The notes: a model not told the origin generated them from the letters alone. A stretch of 64,000 nt of DNA from Rubrivivax sp. (GCA_019635315.1 JAHBZT010000003.1:372001-436000); one strand, 5' to 3'; counted from the first letter of the stretch, positions 1 to 8,826 are shown. Numbers and translations are program-made.

Positions 1-447
1 CGTGGCGTGGCACTCGAAGCAGTCGATGCGCACCGCGGTATAGCTGTGGCAGCTGATGCAGAAGTTGGTCTCGGCCGCGGTGACGCTGTTCGTGGCCGGG
101 CTGGCGTGGCAGGCGATGCAGGCCTTCAGGCTGGCCTTGGCGCCGCGGATGCCGCCGTGCACCGTTTCGTCGCGCTGGTGCTCGAGCATGCGCGGATGCT
201 CGCGGCGCATCGTCGCCGGGTCGGCGATGCACTGCGTGCCGGCCTTGGCCGGCTCGATCACCGGCTTGGGCGTGCGGCCGCTTTGGGCCCATGCGGCCTG
301 CAAGCCGAAGACGACGGGAAGGAGCACCACGCCGGCCCACAGGCGCCCGCGCGGCCAGGCGGCCGCCGCGGATCCGGCTTTGCCGGTCCGCTGGTGGCGC
401 CGCCCTGGGGGGGAGGCGCCGAAGGCGCTGCGGGGGGGGACGATCAC
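1..447 (-). CDS. dsrJ: DsrJ, periplasmic triheme cytochrome c of the DsrMKJOP complex (3' end cut by window)
   Basis: The frame is open from a GTG at 447 to the window edge and encodes 149 residues. Three haem c motifs are visible: CIACH, CISCH and CFECH. A further cysteine in the segment TQCIADPATMRR matches the position of the unusual cysteine haem ligand of DsrJ. Residues 30-52 form a signal peptide ending AAWA before QSG. DsrJ carries electrons at the periplasmic side of the DsrMKJOP complex. The GTG overlaps the dsrL stop codon (GTGA), which supports translational coupling. The first ~29 codons run through a G/C-rich palindromic repeat, so the start is uncertain; a GTG at 330 is possible but would leave the signal peptide without basic residues. 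Known DsrJ proteins are about 150 aa, so little is missing. Confidence 0.9.
   Translation of the reverse strand, partial: MIVPPRSAFGASPPGRRHQRTGKAGSAAAAWPRGRLWAGVVLLPVVFGLQAAWAQSGRTPKPVIEPAKAGTQCIADPATMRREHPRMLEHQRDETVHGGIRGAKASLKACIACHASPATNSVTAAETNFCISCHSYTAVRIDCFECHAT
374..428. repeat. G/C-rich palindromic repeat at the dsrL-dsrJ junction
   Basis: This stretch holds two short perfect hairpins (CCGGC-TTT-GCCGG at 374-386 and GCGCC-GAA-GGCGC at 416-428) separated and followed by G runs. It lies in what would be the 5' end of dsrJ. From memory it resembles interspersed palindromic sequences common between genes in Burkholderiales; I could not check this. Confidence 0.45.
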
Positions 448-2402
448 TCCCCGAGCCCCATCTGGATGTAGCCGGTCGGGCACACGTCGTGGCAGATGTG
501 GCAGCCGATGCACTTGGTGTAGTCGGTGTCGACGTAGCGGCCGGTCGTCGACTGCGACTTCTTGACCTTGAAGACCGCCGTCTGCGGGCAGTAGACGACG
601 CAGTTGTCGCACTCGAAGCACAGGCCGCAGCTCATGCAGCGCTTGGCCTCGGCGATCGCCTCCTTCTCGGTCAGCGGCAGCACGCGCTCCTCGAAGTTGT
701 TCAGCGCCTGCTCGGCCGAGAGCGTGACCACCTTGCGCTTGTGGCGCGCCGTGTACTGGAAGTGGCCGAGGAACAGGTCCTCGTGCGGGATCACGTAGCG
801 GTCGGAGCGGTTGTCGAAGTTGTGGACCGCGACATTCAGGCTGTCGGTGCCGCGGATCGGTTCGTGCACCTCGCTGACCGCCAGGCCCTTCTCGACCAGC
901 TTGCGCTGGATGTCCCAGGTGTGCACGTCGATCTTGGGCCGCTTGTCCAGCGGCTCGCCGGCCAGGAAGCGGGCGATGCCGTCGGCGGCGATCGCGCCAT
1001 GGCCGATCGCCGTGGTCAGCAGGTGCGGGCGCACGACGTCGCCGCCGACGAACAGGCCCGGCTGGTCCTTGACCTGGTAGTTCTTGTCGGCGGTGATGCC
1101 GCCCTTGCCGTTGTTCAGCATCTCCAGGCCGCTGAAGTCCACGGCCTGGCCGATCGCCGAGACGATGAGGTCGGCCGGGATGTCCTCCTCGGTGCCCTCG
1201 ATCTGCTTGATCTCCAGCCGGCCGCCCTTGACCGTCGCCTCGCAGCGCACGACCCGCAGCGCGACGGCGCGCCCGCCCGCGTCGCGCACCACCGCCACCG
1301 GCGCCAGGCCGCCGCGGATCGCGATGCCCTCGGCCAGCGCATGCTCGACCTCGTGGCGGCTGGCCTGCATCTTGTCGACGGCGAAGATCGAGGTCAGCGT
1401 GACCTCGGCACCCTGGCGCGCCGAGACCGAGGCGACGTCGTGCGCGACATGGCCGGCGATCGCCATTTCCGGGCGCTCGCTCTCGCGCACGGTCTCGATG
1501 TGGCCCAGGCGTCGCGCGACGGTGGCGACGTCGATCGAGGTGTCGCCGCCGCCGACGACGACGACACGCTGGCCGACATGGCGCAGGCGGCCGTCGTTGA
1601 AGGCCTTCAGGAAGGCGGTCGCGGTGACGCAGTTCGGCGCATCGGCGCCTTCCACTGGCAGCGGGCGGCCGCTCTGCGCGCCCAGGCCCAGGAAGACGGC
1701 GTCGAACTCGGCCTTGATCTGGTCGAGCGTGATGTCGGTGCCGATGCGCGTATTCATGCGCGCCTGCACGCCCAGGTCCAGGATGCGCTGGATCTCGGCG
1801 TCGAGCACGGTGCGCGGCGTGCGGAAGCCGGGGATGCCGTAGCGCATCATGCCGCCCAGTTCGGCGCGCTCGTCGAAGATGGTCACCGCATGGCCCTGGC
1901 GCGCCAGCTGGTAGGCCGCCGACAGGCCGGCCGGGCCGCCGCCGATCACCGCGACCGTCTTGCCGCTCGGCTTCTCGGGCTTCGGGAACTGCAGGCCGTT
2001 GGCGATGGCGTATTCGCCCAGGAAGTGCTCGACCGAGTTGATGCCGACGAAGTCCTCGACCTCGTTGCGGTTGCAGCCCGACTCGCAGGGCGCCGGGCAC
2101 ACGCGACCCATCACGCTGGGCAGCGGGTTGGCCTCGGTCAGGCGCCGCCAGGCATATTCCTGCCAGGGCATGCCGGCGGGCGGCTTCTCTATGCCGCGCA
2201 CGATGTTGAGGTAGCCGCGGATGTCCTCGCCCGACGGGCACGAGCCCTGGCAGGGCGGCGTGCTCTGGATGTAGGTCGGGCACTTGTGCGAGTGGTCGGC
2301 GTCGAAGATCTCTTCCTGCCAGCGCAGCGGCTTGTGGTCGCCGTCCTTGTAGCGGCGGAACGTCAGCGGCTTGACCTCGGTGGACTCGGGCAGGGCGGAC
2401 AT
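444..2402 (-). CDS. dsrL: DsrL, NAD(P)H:acceptor iron-sulfur flavoprotein of the Dsr pathway
   Basis: The 652-aa protein starts at ATG 2402 (MSALPESTEV). Its N-terminal part has the cysteine-rich GltD-like iron-sulfur region (CQGSCPSGE, CPAPCESGC). A first dinucleotide fold follows (VAVIGGGPAGLSAAYQLARQ), then a second nucleotide-binding motif (VVVVGGGDTSIDVATVARR). The C-terminus carries two [4Fe-4S] ferredoxin clusters (CMSCGLCFECDNCVVYCP and CIGCHICHDVCP). In purple sulfur bacteria DsrL is essential for sulfur oxidation and works as the electron-transferring partner of DsrAB. Its presence beside dsrAB marks the oxidative type of pathway. It follows dsrK after 38 bp and overlaps dsrJ. Confidence 0.97.
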   Translation of the reverse strand: MSALPESTEVKPLTFRRYKDGDHKPLRWQEEIFDADHSHKCPTYIQSTPPCQGSCPSGEDIRGYLNIVRGIEKPPAGMPWQEYAWRRLTEANPLPSVMGRVCPAPCESGCNRNEVEDFVGINSVEHFLGEYAIANGLQFPKPEKPSGKTVAVIGGGPAGLSAAYQLARQGHAVTIFDERAELGGMMRYGIPGFRTPRTVLDAEIQRILDLGVQARMNTRIGTDITLDQIKAEFDAVFLGLGAQSGRPLPVEGADAPNCVTATAFLKAFNDGRLRHVGQRVVVVGGGDTSIDVATVARRLGHIETVRESERPEMAIAGHVAHDVASVSARQGAEVTLTSIFAVDKMQASRHEVEHALAEGIAIRGGLAPVAVVRDAGGRAVALRVVRCEATVKGGRLEIKQIEGTEEDIPADLIVSAIGQAVDFSGLEMLNNGKGGITADKNYQVKDQPGLFVGGDVVRPHLLTTAIGHGAIAADGIARFLAGEPLDKRPKIDVHTWDIQRKLVEKGLAVSEVHEPIRGTDSLNVAVHNFDNRSDRYVIPHEDLFLGHFQYTARHKRKVVTLSAEQALNNFEERVLPLTEKEAIAEAKRCMSCGLCFECDNCVVYCPQTAVFKVKKSQSTTGRYVDTDYTKCIGCHICHDVCPTGYIQMGLGE

Positions 2403-2440
2403 CGCGGGTCTCCTGGAAATCGAATTCGGTGCGGCGCGGG

Positions 2441-3973
2441 TCAGTGCGTGTCGCCCAGCCGGATCGCCTTGCTGACGAGCTGGTGCACGCCGCCGACCAT
2501 GCTCATGTCGAAGCCGTAGTAGGGCAGCACCTTGGTGAACTGTGCCTTGCAGATGGCGCAGATGGTGGCCATGAAGTTGACGCCGTGCCGGTCGACGACC
2601 TGCTGCAGCGCCTCCATGCGCGGCAGCGCGCCCTTGACGCGAAGCTCGAGCAGGTCGTCGGTCAGCAGGCCGCCGCCGCCGCCGCAGCAGAAGGTGGCTT
2701 CGCCGATGGTGCCCGGCGCCATGTCGTGGAAGTTGTTGGCGACCGCCTGGATGATCTGGCGCGGGATCAGGAACTGGCCGCCGGGCATGTCGCCCATGCG
2801 CGAGGCGCGCGCGACGTTGCACGAGTCGTGGAACGTGATCACGCGGTCGTCGTTCTTCTCCTTGTCGAACTTCAGCGCGCCACGCTGGATCAGGTCCCAG
2901 GTCAGCTCGCAGATGTGCATCGGCTGCCTGTAGCGGCCGTCGAGCTGGCTCTGCAGCTGGATCGCGAACGGGTCCTTGCCGCCGGCCCCGATGCCGACCA
3001 GCGTGTTCCAGAAGCTGTAGGCCACGCGCCAGGCATGGCCGCACTCGCCGACGACGATGCGCTTGACGCCGAGTTCCAGTGCCGCTTCGCGGATGCGCAG
3101 CGCGATCTTGCGCAGCTGCTCGTAGTTGCCGATGAACATGCCGAAGTTGCCGGCCTCCGACGCCATCGACGACAGCGTCCAGCTGATGCCCGCGGCATGG
3201 AAGACCTTGCCGTAGCCGATCAGGCTCTCGACATGCGGCTCGGCGAAGAAGTCGGCCGACGGCGTGACCAGCAGCACCTCGGCGCCCTTGGCGTCCATCG
3301 GGTAGCGCACGGCCACGCCGGTGTCGTCCTTGACGTCCTCTTCCAGGCCCTCGAGCGTGTTCTCCAGCGCCGGCCCCGGCAGGCCCAGGTTGTTGCCGAT
3401 GCGGTGGACCTTGCCGATGATCTCGTTGCTGTATTTCTGCCCCAGGCCCACCGAGTCCATGATCTCGCGCGCGGCCATCGTGACCTCGGCGGTGTCGATG
3501 CCGTAGGGGCAGAAGACGCTGCAGCGCCGGCACTCGGAGCACTGGTGGAAATAGCTGTACCACTCGTCGAGCACCTCGCGCGTCAGGTCGACGGCGCCGA
3601 CCAGCTTCGGGAAGTGCTTGCCCGCGAAGGTGAAGTAGCGCCGGTAGACCTTGCGCATCAGGTCCTGGCGCGCCACCGGCATGTTCTTGGGGTCGCCGGT
3701 GCCCAGGAAATAGTGGCATTTGTCGGAGCAGGCGCCGCAGTGCACGCAGGCGTCCATGTAGACCTGCAGCGAGCGGTACTTGCCCAGCAGCTCGCCCATC
3801 TTGGCGATCGCGCGCTGCTCCCAGCCCTCGGCCAGTTCGCCCGGGAAACCGAGGTTGCCCTGGATCTGCGGCGACGCGACGAAGGGCCTGGTGCTCGCCA
3901 TCGCGCCCTCGGCCACCAGCGGGATCACCGGGTAGGGCTTGAGCGCGGGCGTCTCGAACTTGGCGGCGGCCAC
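2441..3973 (-). CDS. dsrK: DsrK, cytoplasmic HdrD-like iron-sulfur subunit of DsrMKJOP
   Basis: The 510-aa protein starts at GTG 3973, only 9 bp after the dsrM stop. Two N-terminal [4Fe-4S] motifs (CVHCGACSDKCHYFL and CSECRRCSVFCPYGID) precede a heterodisulfide-reductase-type CCG region with HDSCNVARASR and CCGGGGGG. The CCG region binds the non-cubane cluster proposed to act on the DsrC trisulfide. Length and motif order match characterised DsrK. It works with DsrM, encoded upstream, to pass electrons between DsrC and the quinone pool. Confidence 0.96.
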   Translation of the reverse strand: MAAAKFETPALKPYPVIPLVAEGAMASTRPFVASPQIQGNLGFPGELAEGWEQRAIAKMGELLGKYRSLQVYMDACVHCGACSDKCHYFLGTGDPKNMPVARQDLMRKVYRRYFTFAGKHFPKLVGAVDLTREVLDEWYSYFHQCSECRRCSVFCPYGIDTAEVTMAAREIMDSVGLGQKYSNEIIGKVHRIGNNLGLPGPALENTLEGLEEDVKDDTGVAVRYPMDAKGAEVLLVTPSADFFAEPHVESLIGYGKVFHAAGISWTLSSMASEAGNFGMFIGNYEQLRKIALRIREAALELGVKRIVVGECGHAWRVAYSFWNTLVGIGAGGKDPFAIQLQSQLDGRYRQPMHICELTWDLIQRGALKFDKEKNDDRVITFHDSCNVARASRMGDMPGGQFLIPRQIIQAVANNFHDMAPGTIGEATFCCGGGGGLLTDDLLELRVKGALPRMEALQQVVDRHGVNFMATICAICKAQFTKVLPYYGFDMSMVGGVHQLVSKAIRLGDTH

Positions 3974-3982
3974 GGCGGGGTC

Positions 3983-4711
3983 CTACTTGTCCAGCGCCGC
4001 GGCCCAGGACGCGACATGGCGCGCCTCGCGCGGGTTGTCGACCTGCATGCGGGTCGGGCTGAAGAACAGGCCCGGCGCGTGCAGCAGCTTGCTGATCGGG
4101 AAGACGATCATCAGCACGGCGACCAGCGTCAGGTGCAGCAGCAGCAGCGGGTCGGCCGGCAGCGGCTGGATGTCCAGGCGCATCAGCCCCAGCATGAAGG
4201 CCTTCAGCGCGACGATGTCGGTCGGCGCGACGAAGCGCATGCCCAGGCCCGACAGGCCGATCGCGACCAGCAGCGCCAGGTGCAGGTGGTCCGACGGCGT
4301 CGAGATGTAGCGCACGCGGTCGACCAGGAAGCGCCGTGCCCACAGCCCCGCGAGCCCGGCGACCATCGCGAAGCCGGCATAGAGGCCGAAGGGCTGCACC
4401 CACACGATGGGCTCCCACACCGGCTGCTGGAAGTAGCGAAAGTGGCGAAGGATCACGAGCAGCAGCGCGGCATGGAACAGCCAGCCGAAGCCCCAGGTCC
4501 ACTTGCTGGACTTGAACAGGCTCTCGAAGAAGACCACCTCGCGCAGCATGCGCAGCGCCACGCCGCCGCGGGTGGTCGGTGCCGGCGTGGTCGGGATCTT
4601 CAGCGGCGCGGGGATGGCGGCGTAGCGCCGGATCTTCAGCGCCAGCCCGACGACGAACAGCGCCGTCGCGGCATAGAACAGCGCGGCGTAGATCAGGGAA
4701 AGTGCCGACAT
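3983..4711 (-). CDS. dsrM: DsrM, NarI-like membrane cytochrome b subunit
   Basis: The 242-aa protein has five predicted membrane segments, the first at residues 3-25. Histidines that can ligate haem b lie in HAALLLVILRHFRYF, HLHLALL and LLHLTLVAVL. It belongs to the NarI/DsrM respiratory nitrate reductase gamma family and anchors DsrK to the membrane, where it exchanges electrons with quinone. The ATG at 4711 follows dsrC by 37 bp and the gene runs directly into dsrK. Confidence 0.95.
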   Translation of the reverse strand: MSALSLIYAALFYAATALFVVGLALKIRRYAAIPAPLKIPTTPAPTTRGGVALRMLREVVFFESLFKSSKWTWGFGWLFHAALLLVILRHFRYFQQPVWEPIVWVQPFGLYAGFAMVAGLAGLWARRFLVDRVRYISTPSDHLHLALLVAIGLSGLGMRFVAPTDIVALKAFMLGLMRLDIQPLPADPLLLLHLTLVAVLMIVFPISKLLHAPGLFFSPTRMQVDNPREARHVASWAAALDK

Positions 4712-4748
4712 GGCCCCGGTCCCGCTGGCAGCGGCACTTCCCGCGGCG

Positions 4749-5081
4749 TCAGACGCAGCCGGTGGGCTTGGGCAGGCCGGCGATCTTGCACGCCTGCTTG
4801 GCCGGGCCGTAGGGGAACAGCTCGTAGAGGTACTTGCTGTTGCCCTTCTCCTCGCCGAGCTGCTTGCCGATGGCCTTGGTCAGCACGCGCACCGCGGGCG
4901 CGATCTGGTACTCGTCGTAGTACTGGCGCAGGAAGTTGACGACCTCCCAGTGGTTGGGCGTCATCTCGACGTTCTCCTGCTGGGCGATGACGTTGGCGAT
5001 GTCCTCGTTCCAGTCGGACAGGTTGACCAGGTAGCCTTCCTCGTCGGTCTCGTAGGTCTGGCCGTTGACTTCGATGGGCAT
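4749..5081 (-). CDS. dsrC: DsrC, sulfur-carrying substrate protein of sulfite reductase
   Basis: The 110-aa protein begins MPIEVNGQTYETDEEGYL. Both redox cysteines of true DsrC are present in the flexible C-terminal arm: the upstream one in KQACKIAG and the penultimate one in the ending PTGCV. These form the DsrC trisulfide handled by DsrAB and DsrMK, and they receive sulfur from DsrEFH. It lies between dsrH and dsrM, as in Allochromatium vinosum. A second member of the family without these cysteines is encoded at 9836-10165. Confidence 0.97.
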   Translation of the reverse strand: MPIEVNGQTYETDEEGYLVNLSDWNEDIANVIAQQENVEMTPNHWEVVNFLRQYYDEYQIAPAVRVLTKAIGKQLGEEKGNSKYLYELFPYGPAKQACKIAGLPKPTGCV

Positions 5082-5126
5082 GTCGTTCTCCTCGTGCGTC
5101 GGGTGGGGTGGGCGGGCTCGCGCGGT

Positions 5127-5426
5127 TCAGAGCCAGGACTGGTTCGTGGAATGCTCGGCGACGAGGTCGACGAAGCCGGCGTAGTCCACGGTGGACACGC
5201 CGTCGATCAGGCGCGCGGCGACGCCGCGGGCCTCGAGGTCGGGCTGCAGCGCGAAGACCTTCAGGCGCTTCGTCGCCGCGGCGAGGCCGCAACCGGCGGC
5301 CAGGCCGGCGGTGGCGGCGTAGACGCCGTCCTCGGTCAGCAGCAGCGTCTGGCCGTCCTTGGCCAGGCGCAGGCAGCTCGCCAGGCTGCTGGTCTGCGCG
5401 GGCGACTTGTTGACGATGTGCAGCAT
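5127..5426 (-). CDS. dsrH: DsrH, TusB-like subunit of the DsrEFH sulfurtransferase
   Basis: The 99-aa protein starts MLHIVNKSPAQTSSLASCLR. The conserved cysteine of the DsrH/TusB family is in SSLASCLRLA. DsrE, DsrF and DsrH form a heterohexamer that passes sulfane sulfur from TusA to DsrC. The gene sits 25 bp after dsrF and 45 bp before dsrC, in the standard order. Confidence 0.95.
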   Translation of the reverse strand: MLHIVNKSPAQTSSLASCLRLAKDGQTLLLTEDGVYAATAGLAAGCGLAAATKRLKVFALQPDLEARGVAARLIDGVSTVDYAGFVDLVAEHSTNQSWL

Positions 5427-5451
5427 AGGATGGTGCCTCGAGGGGCCTCGT

Positions 5452-5808
5452 TCAGAACGACAGGACCACGTCCTGCCCGGCCATCAGGTCGGCCATCTCG
5501 GCGCTGGACAGCACCGTGACGTCGACCAGCAGGTCGTCCTCGGTCAGGCCGCGCGCGGCCATCGACTCGCGCTCGACATACAGCTTCTCGATGTCGTAGC
5601 CCTCCAGCGCGCGGTAGGTCTTGCTGTGGTTCTTGATGCCTATGCCCTTGGTGTCCTGGCCCTTGACGAGCTCGTAGACGCCGTCGTCCAGGAAGACCAG
5701 GCTGACGTCCTGGTCGAAGGTGGCGGTGATCAGCACGACCTCCAGGCTTTCCAGCGCGTAGATCGTGCCGTAGGGTGCCTTGCGGTTGACGAACATGAAC
5801 TTCTTCAT
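5452..5808 (-). CDS. dsrF: DsrF, TusC-like subunit of DsrEFH
   Basis: The 118-aa protein (MKKFMFVNRKAPYGTIYALE) belongs to the DsrF/TusC family. It has no cysteine at all, as expected for the non-catalytic structural subunit. It is 15 bp downstream of dsrE and clearly co-transcribed with it. Confidence 0.95.
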   Translation of the reverse strand: MKKFMFVNRKAPYGTIYALESLEVVLITATFDQDVSLVFLDDGVYELVKGQDTKGIGIKNHSKTYRALEGYDIEKLYVERESMAARGLTEDDLLVDVTVLSSAEMADLMAGQDVVLSF

Positions 5809-5823
5809 CGAGGGTTCACTCCG

Positions 5824-6183
5824 TCAGTCGCCGAAGGTGACCGTGCGGTCGCTCTTGATGCCGCCGTCCACCAGCTGACCGAGGCCGCTGATGCGGAAGC
5901 CCGGCGCCAGCACCTCGTCCTTGATGCCGCGGCGCAGCGCCGCGGCGACGCAGACCACGAGGTCCACGCCATGCTGCTCCTTCAGCGCCGACCAGCGGTT
6001 GACGATGTGGCGGTCGTCCTGCGGCGGCTCGGTCAGCCGCGTCGCGTTGTAGACGCCGTCGTGGTAGAAGAAGACGCGCATCACCTCGTGGCCGCGTGCG
6101 ATCGCCGCCGCCGCGAACTGGTAGGCGGTGTCGCTGGCCTGGTGCGTATACGGCCCTTCGCTGAGCATCAGCGTGAACTTCAT
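5824..6183 (-). CDS. dsrE: DsrE, TusD-like catalytic subunit of DsrEFH
   Basis: The 119-aa protein is called from ATG 6183 (MKFTLMLSEGPYTHQASDTA); an in-frame upstream extension overlaps dsrB and is rejected. The active cysteine is in DLVVCVAAALRRG. In oxidisers this residue accepts a persulfide from TusA and hands it to DsrC. The gene follows dsrB by 16 bp. Confidence 0.96.
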   Translation of the reverse strand: MKFTLMLSEGPYTHQASDTAYQFAAAAIARGHEVMRVFFYHDGVYNATRLTEPPQDDRHIVNRWSALKEQHGVDLVVCVAAALRRGIKDEVLAPGFRISGLGQLVDGGIKSDRTVTFGD

Positions 6184-6199
6184 CGTGCGCCGTGCCGGG

Positions 6200-7267
6200 T
6201 CAGAAGCGGATGTGCGTCGACGCATTCAGGTTGGCGCGCGAGCCGCGCCAGTCGTCGATCAGGTACTTCGTGAACGGCAGGTCGCACTTTTCGAAGAAGC
6301 GCGGCCAGCCGATGCGCTCGACCCAGTCCGACAGGCGCTCCCAGGAGCGCGCGTCGTGCTTGTAGGTGTAGAGGATCTTCTTGACGATGGCGCTGACCTC
6401 GGGCCAGCGCGGCGGGTTGTTCGGCAGCCCGCTGGCGACCATCTTCATGAAGGTGGGCTTGCCGCGCGCGTTGGAATTCTTGCCGCCGACCCAGATCGCC
6501 AGCTTGCTGTGCTCGGGGTCGTTGATCTGCATCGGCGGGCACGGCGGGTAGCAGGCGCCGCAGCAGATGCACTTCTTCTCGTCGACCTCCAGGCTGGGCT
6601 TGCCGTTGACCAGCGCCGGCCGGATGGCGGCCACCGGGCAGCGCGCGACCACGGCCGGGCGCTCGCAGACGTTGGCCACCAGGTCGTGGTTGATCTTCGG
6701 CGGCTTGGTGTGCTGCACGATGATCGCGATGTCGGCCTGGCCGCCGCAGTTGATCTCGCAGCAGCTGGTGGACAGGTGCACGCGGTTGGGCATCTCCTCC
6801 TTGATGAACTCCTCGTGGAGCTCGTCCATCAGCGCCTTCACGGCGCCGGAGGCGTCGGTGCCCGGGATGTCGCAGTGCAGCCAGCCCTGGGTGTGCGCGA
6901 TCATCGACACCGAGTTGCCGGTGCCGCCGACCGGGAAGCCGCTCTCCTGCAGCGCGCTGACCAGCGGCGCGACCTTGTTCGGGTCGCTGACCATGAACTC
7001 GATGTTGCTGCGGATCGTGAAGCGCACATGGCCGTCGGCATAGGTGTCGGCGATGTCGCACAGCTTGCGGATCGTGTAGACGTCCATCTGGCGCTGCGTG
7101 CCGGCACGCACCGTCCACACCTCGTCGCCGCTGTGCGAGACATGGTGCAGCACGCCCGGGCGCGGCCGGTCGTGGTACTTCCAGTTGCCGTAGTTCTTCA
7201 GCAACGTGGGGTGCATGTACTGCTTGTTGTCGGGAGCGCCGCTCTCGATCGGGGTGCGATGGGCCAT
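6200..7267 (-). CDS. dsrB: DsrB, beta subunit of reverse dissimilatory sulfite reductase
   Basis: The 355-aa protein starts at ATG 7267 (MAHRTPIESGAPDN). It has the sulfite reductase half-repeats with cysteines in HLSTSCCEINCGGQ, which belong to the sirohaem/[4Fe-4S] region. An inserted ferredoxin domain carries CICCGACYPPCPPM. It pairs with DsrA as an alpha2beta2 enzyme. With dsrEFH and dsrL present, it most likely runs in the oxidative direction, turning DsrC-bound sulfur into sulfite. The gap to dsrA is 71 bp. Confidence 0.97.
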   Translation of the reverse strand: MAHRTPIESGAPDNKQYMHPTLLKNYGNWKYHDRPRPGVLHHVSHSGDEVWTVRAGTQRQMDVYTIRKLCDIADTYADGHVRFTIRSNIEFMVSDPNKVAPLVSALQESGFPVGGTGNSVSMIAHTQGWLHCDIPGTDASGAVKALMDELHEEFIKEEMPNRVHLSTSCCEINCGGQADIAIIVQHTKPPKINHDLVANVCERPAVVARCPVAAIRPALVNGKPSLEVDEKKCICCGACYPPCPPMQINDPEHSKLAIWVGGKNSNARGKPTFMKMVASGLPNNPPRWPEVSAIVKKILYTYKHDARSWERLSDWVERIGWPRFFEKCDLPFTKYLIDDWRGSRANLNASTHIRF

Positions 7268-7338
7268 GGTGGACTTCCGCGAAGGGTTCTCGAAGGGGAG
7301 GGCGGCCGCTGCGCGACGGGCCACCCGCCCCGGGACGA

Positions 7339-8637
7339 TCAGGCCGCGGCCTGCTTCCTGGCGTTGATCTTCGCCACTTCCTCGTCCCAGCCGTCGGTGC
7401 GCACGTAGGGGTTGGTGCGCGGGCTGGAGACCATGTTCGGGTCGATGTCGACGCCGATGCCCTCGAGGAAGTTGACCAGCCCGATGCGCTCGATCATCTC
7501 GCCGGTGCGCTCGTGCTCGAGCGCGTTCTCGGCGAAGAAGTCGATCACGCGCTGCGCCAGGTCGACCAGGTTGTCGTAGTCCTCGGGCTGCTTCAGCGGC
7601 ATGAAGGGCACGACGACGGTGCCCATCAGGTCGCCGATCTTCAGCGTGCGCTTGCCGCCGATCAGGATGGTCGCGCCGGTGTCGGTGCCATGCGCCAGCG
7701 CGCCCGTCATCACGTTGATGCAGTGCATGCAGCGCACGCAGTCGCTGTTGTCGATCTCCAGCGCATGCGTGTCGCTGACCTGCACGGTGGAGATCTTGTC
7801 GCCCTGGCGCAGGTCCTTGACTTCCTTGAGCTGTATGGCCTTGGTCGGGCAGCGCACGACGACGTCGTTGACCAGCTCGTTCATGCCGTGCTTGTCGAAC
7901 CACTTGCGTGCCAGCGCCTCGTCGGTGCGCATGTTGTCGCGCCAGGTGCCGATGACGGCCATGTCGGCGCGCTGGATCGAGTTCATGCAGTCGTTCGGGC
8001 AGCCGCTGAACTTGAACTTGAACTTGTAGGGCAGCGCCGGGCGGTGGATGTCGTCGGTGAAGGTGTTGATGACCTTGCGGTGCGCGAAGCCCTCGTCGTA
8101 GCAGCTCTGCTCGCAGCGCGCGGCGCCGACGCAGCTCATGCTGGTGCGCACCGCCGGGCCGGCGCCGCCGAGGTCGAAGCCCAGCTCGTTGAGCTCGTCG
8201 AAGGCGGCCTGCACGTTGGAGGTGGTCGCGCCCTGGAACATGATGTCGCCCGACTGCCCGTGGAAGGCGATCAGGCCGGTGCCGTGCTTCTCCCAGATGT
8301 CGCACATCTTGCGCAGCACCTCGGTGTTGTAGTGCATGCCCGGCGGCGGCTGCACGCGCAGCGTGTGCAGCTCGGCGGCGTCGGGGAAGACCGGTTCGCC
8401 CTTCTCGTTCTTCAGCTCGGTGAAGCGCGGGATCACGCCGCCGCCGTAGCCGAACACACCGACCGTGCCGCCCTTCCAGTAGCCCTTCTTGGTGCGGTAG
8501 GAGGTCTCCAGCGTGCCGAGCAGGTCGACGACGTAGTCCTTGTCCTTGGCCAGGCGCTTGAGCCCGGTGACGAAACTGGGCCAGGGGCCGGTCTCGAGCT
8601 CGTCGAGCATCGGCGTGTCGTGCATCTTCTTGGCCAT
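7339..8637 (-). CDS. dsrA: DsrA, alpha subunit of reverse dissimilatory sulfite reductase
   Basis: The 432-aa protein starts MAKKMHDTPMLDEL. The sirohaem/[4Fe-4S] ligands are in CVGAARCEQSC and in SGCPNDCMNS. A ferredoxin domain with CVRCMHCINVM is inserted near residue 290. DsrA and DsrB together form the catalytic core of the cytoplasmic sulfur-oxidation pathway. It is the first gene of the minus-strand operon, and its promoter must lie in the divergent region at 8638-8928. Confidence 0.97.
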   Translation of the reverse strand: MAKKMHDTPMLDELETGPWPSFVTGLKRLAKDKDYVVDLLGTLETSYRTKKGYWKGGTVGVFGYGGGVIPRFTELKNEKGEPVFPDAAELHTLRVQPPPGMHYNTEVLRKMCDIWEKHGTGLIAFHGQSGDIMFQGATTSNVQAAFDELNELGFDLGGAGPAVRTSMSCVGAARCEQSCYDEGFAHRKVINTFTDDIHRPALPYKFKFKFSGCPNDCMNSIQRADMAVIGTWRDNMRTDEALARKWFDKHGMNELVNDVVVRCPTKAIQLKEVKDLRQGDKISTVQVSDTHALEIDNSDCVRCMHCINVMTGALAHGTDTGATILIGGKRTLKIGDLMGTVVVPFMPLKQPEDYDNLVDLAQRVIDFFAENALEHERTGEMIERIGLVNFLEGIGVDIDPNMVSSPRTNPYVRTDGWDEEVAKINARKQAAA

Positions 8638-8780
8638 GGGCTTGTCTCCTTGGGCGGCCGGCGGGCCGGAGGGCTGGGATCGCAGGTTGCCGGGCCGGCA
8701 CGCGCCCGGGCGCTTCGGCGAGCGCCTGCTCGGTTCGGGCGTAGCCGGATGCTAGGCGCGCTCCCCCGCACCGCGCCATC

Positions 8781-8795
8781 ACCCGCGTCGGGTAG
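8781..8795 (-). promoter_or_regulatory. Candidate operator facing dsrA
   Basis: Read on the minus strand the site is CTACCCGACGCGGGT followed by GAT. It resembles the plus-facing site at 8827 but with one extra base between the half-sites. A TAGCAT hexamer follows about 40 bases downstream, similar to the -10-like elements in the two related blocks. Confidence 0.4.
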
Positions 8796-8826
8796 GAACG
8801 ATAGACCGGATGGGGCGCCCGACCAC

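Noticed and set aside
444..4502. Apparent 1352-codon fusion on the minus strand ending as DsrL
   Set aside because: Only the last 652 codons encode DsrL. The upstream part is a wrong frame of dsrM and dsrK without stop codons.
291..4939. Long plus-strand open frames of 742 and 836 codons opposite dsrL, dsrK and dsrM
   Set aside because: They are antisense shadows caused by very high GC. The minus-strand frames carry clear Dsr motifs, and the plus-strand translations are low-complexity Arg/Ala/Asp/Val.
6200..8782. Apparent 860-codon minus-strand protein ending as DsrB
   Set aside because: The N-terminal part is an out-of-frame reading of dsrA; DsrB begins at ATG 7267.
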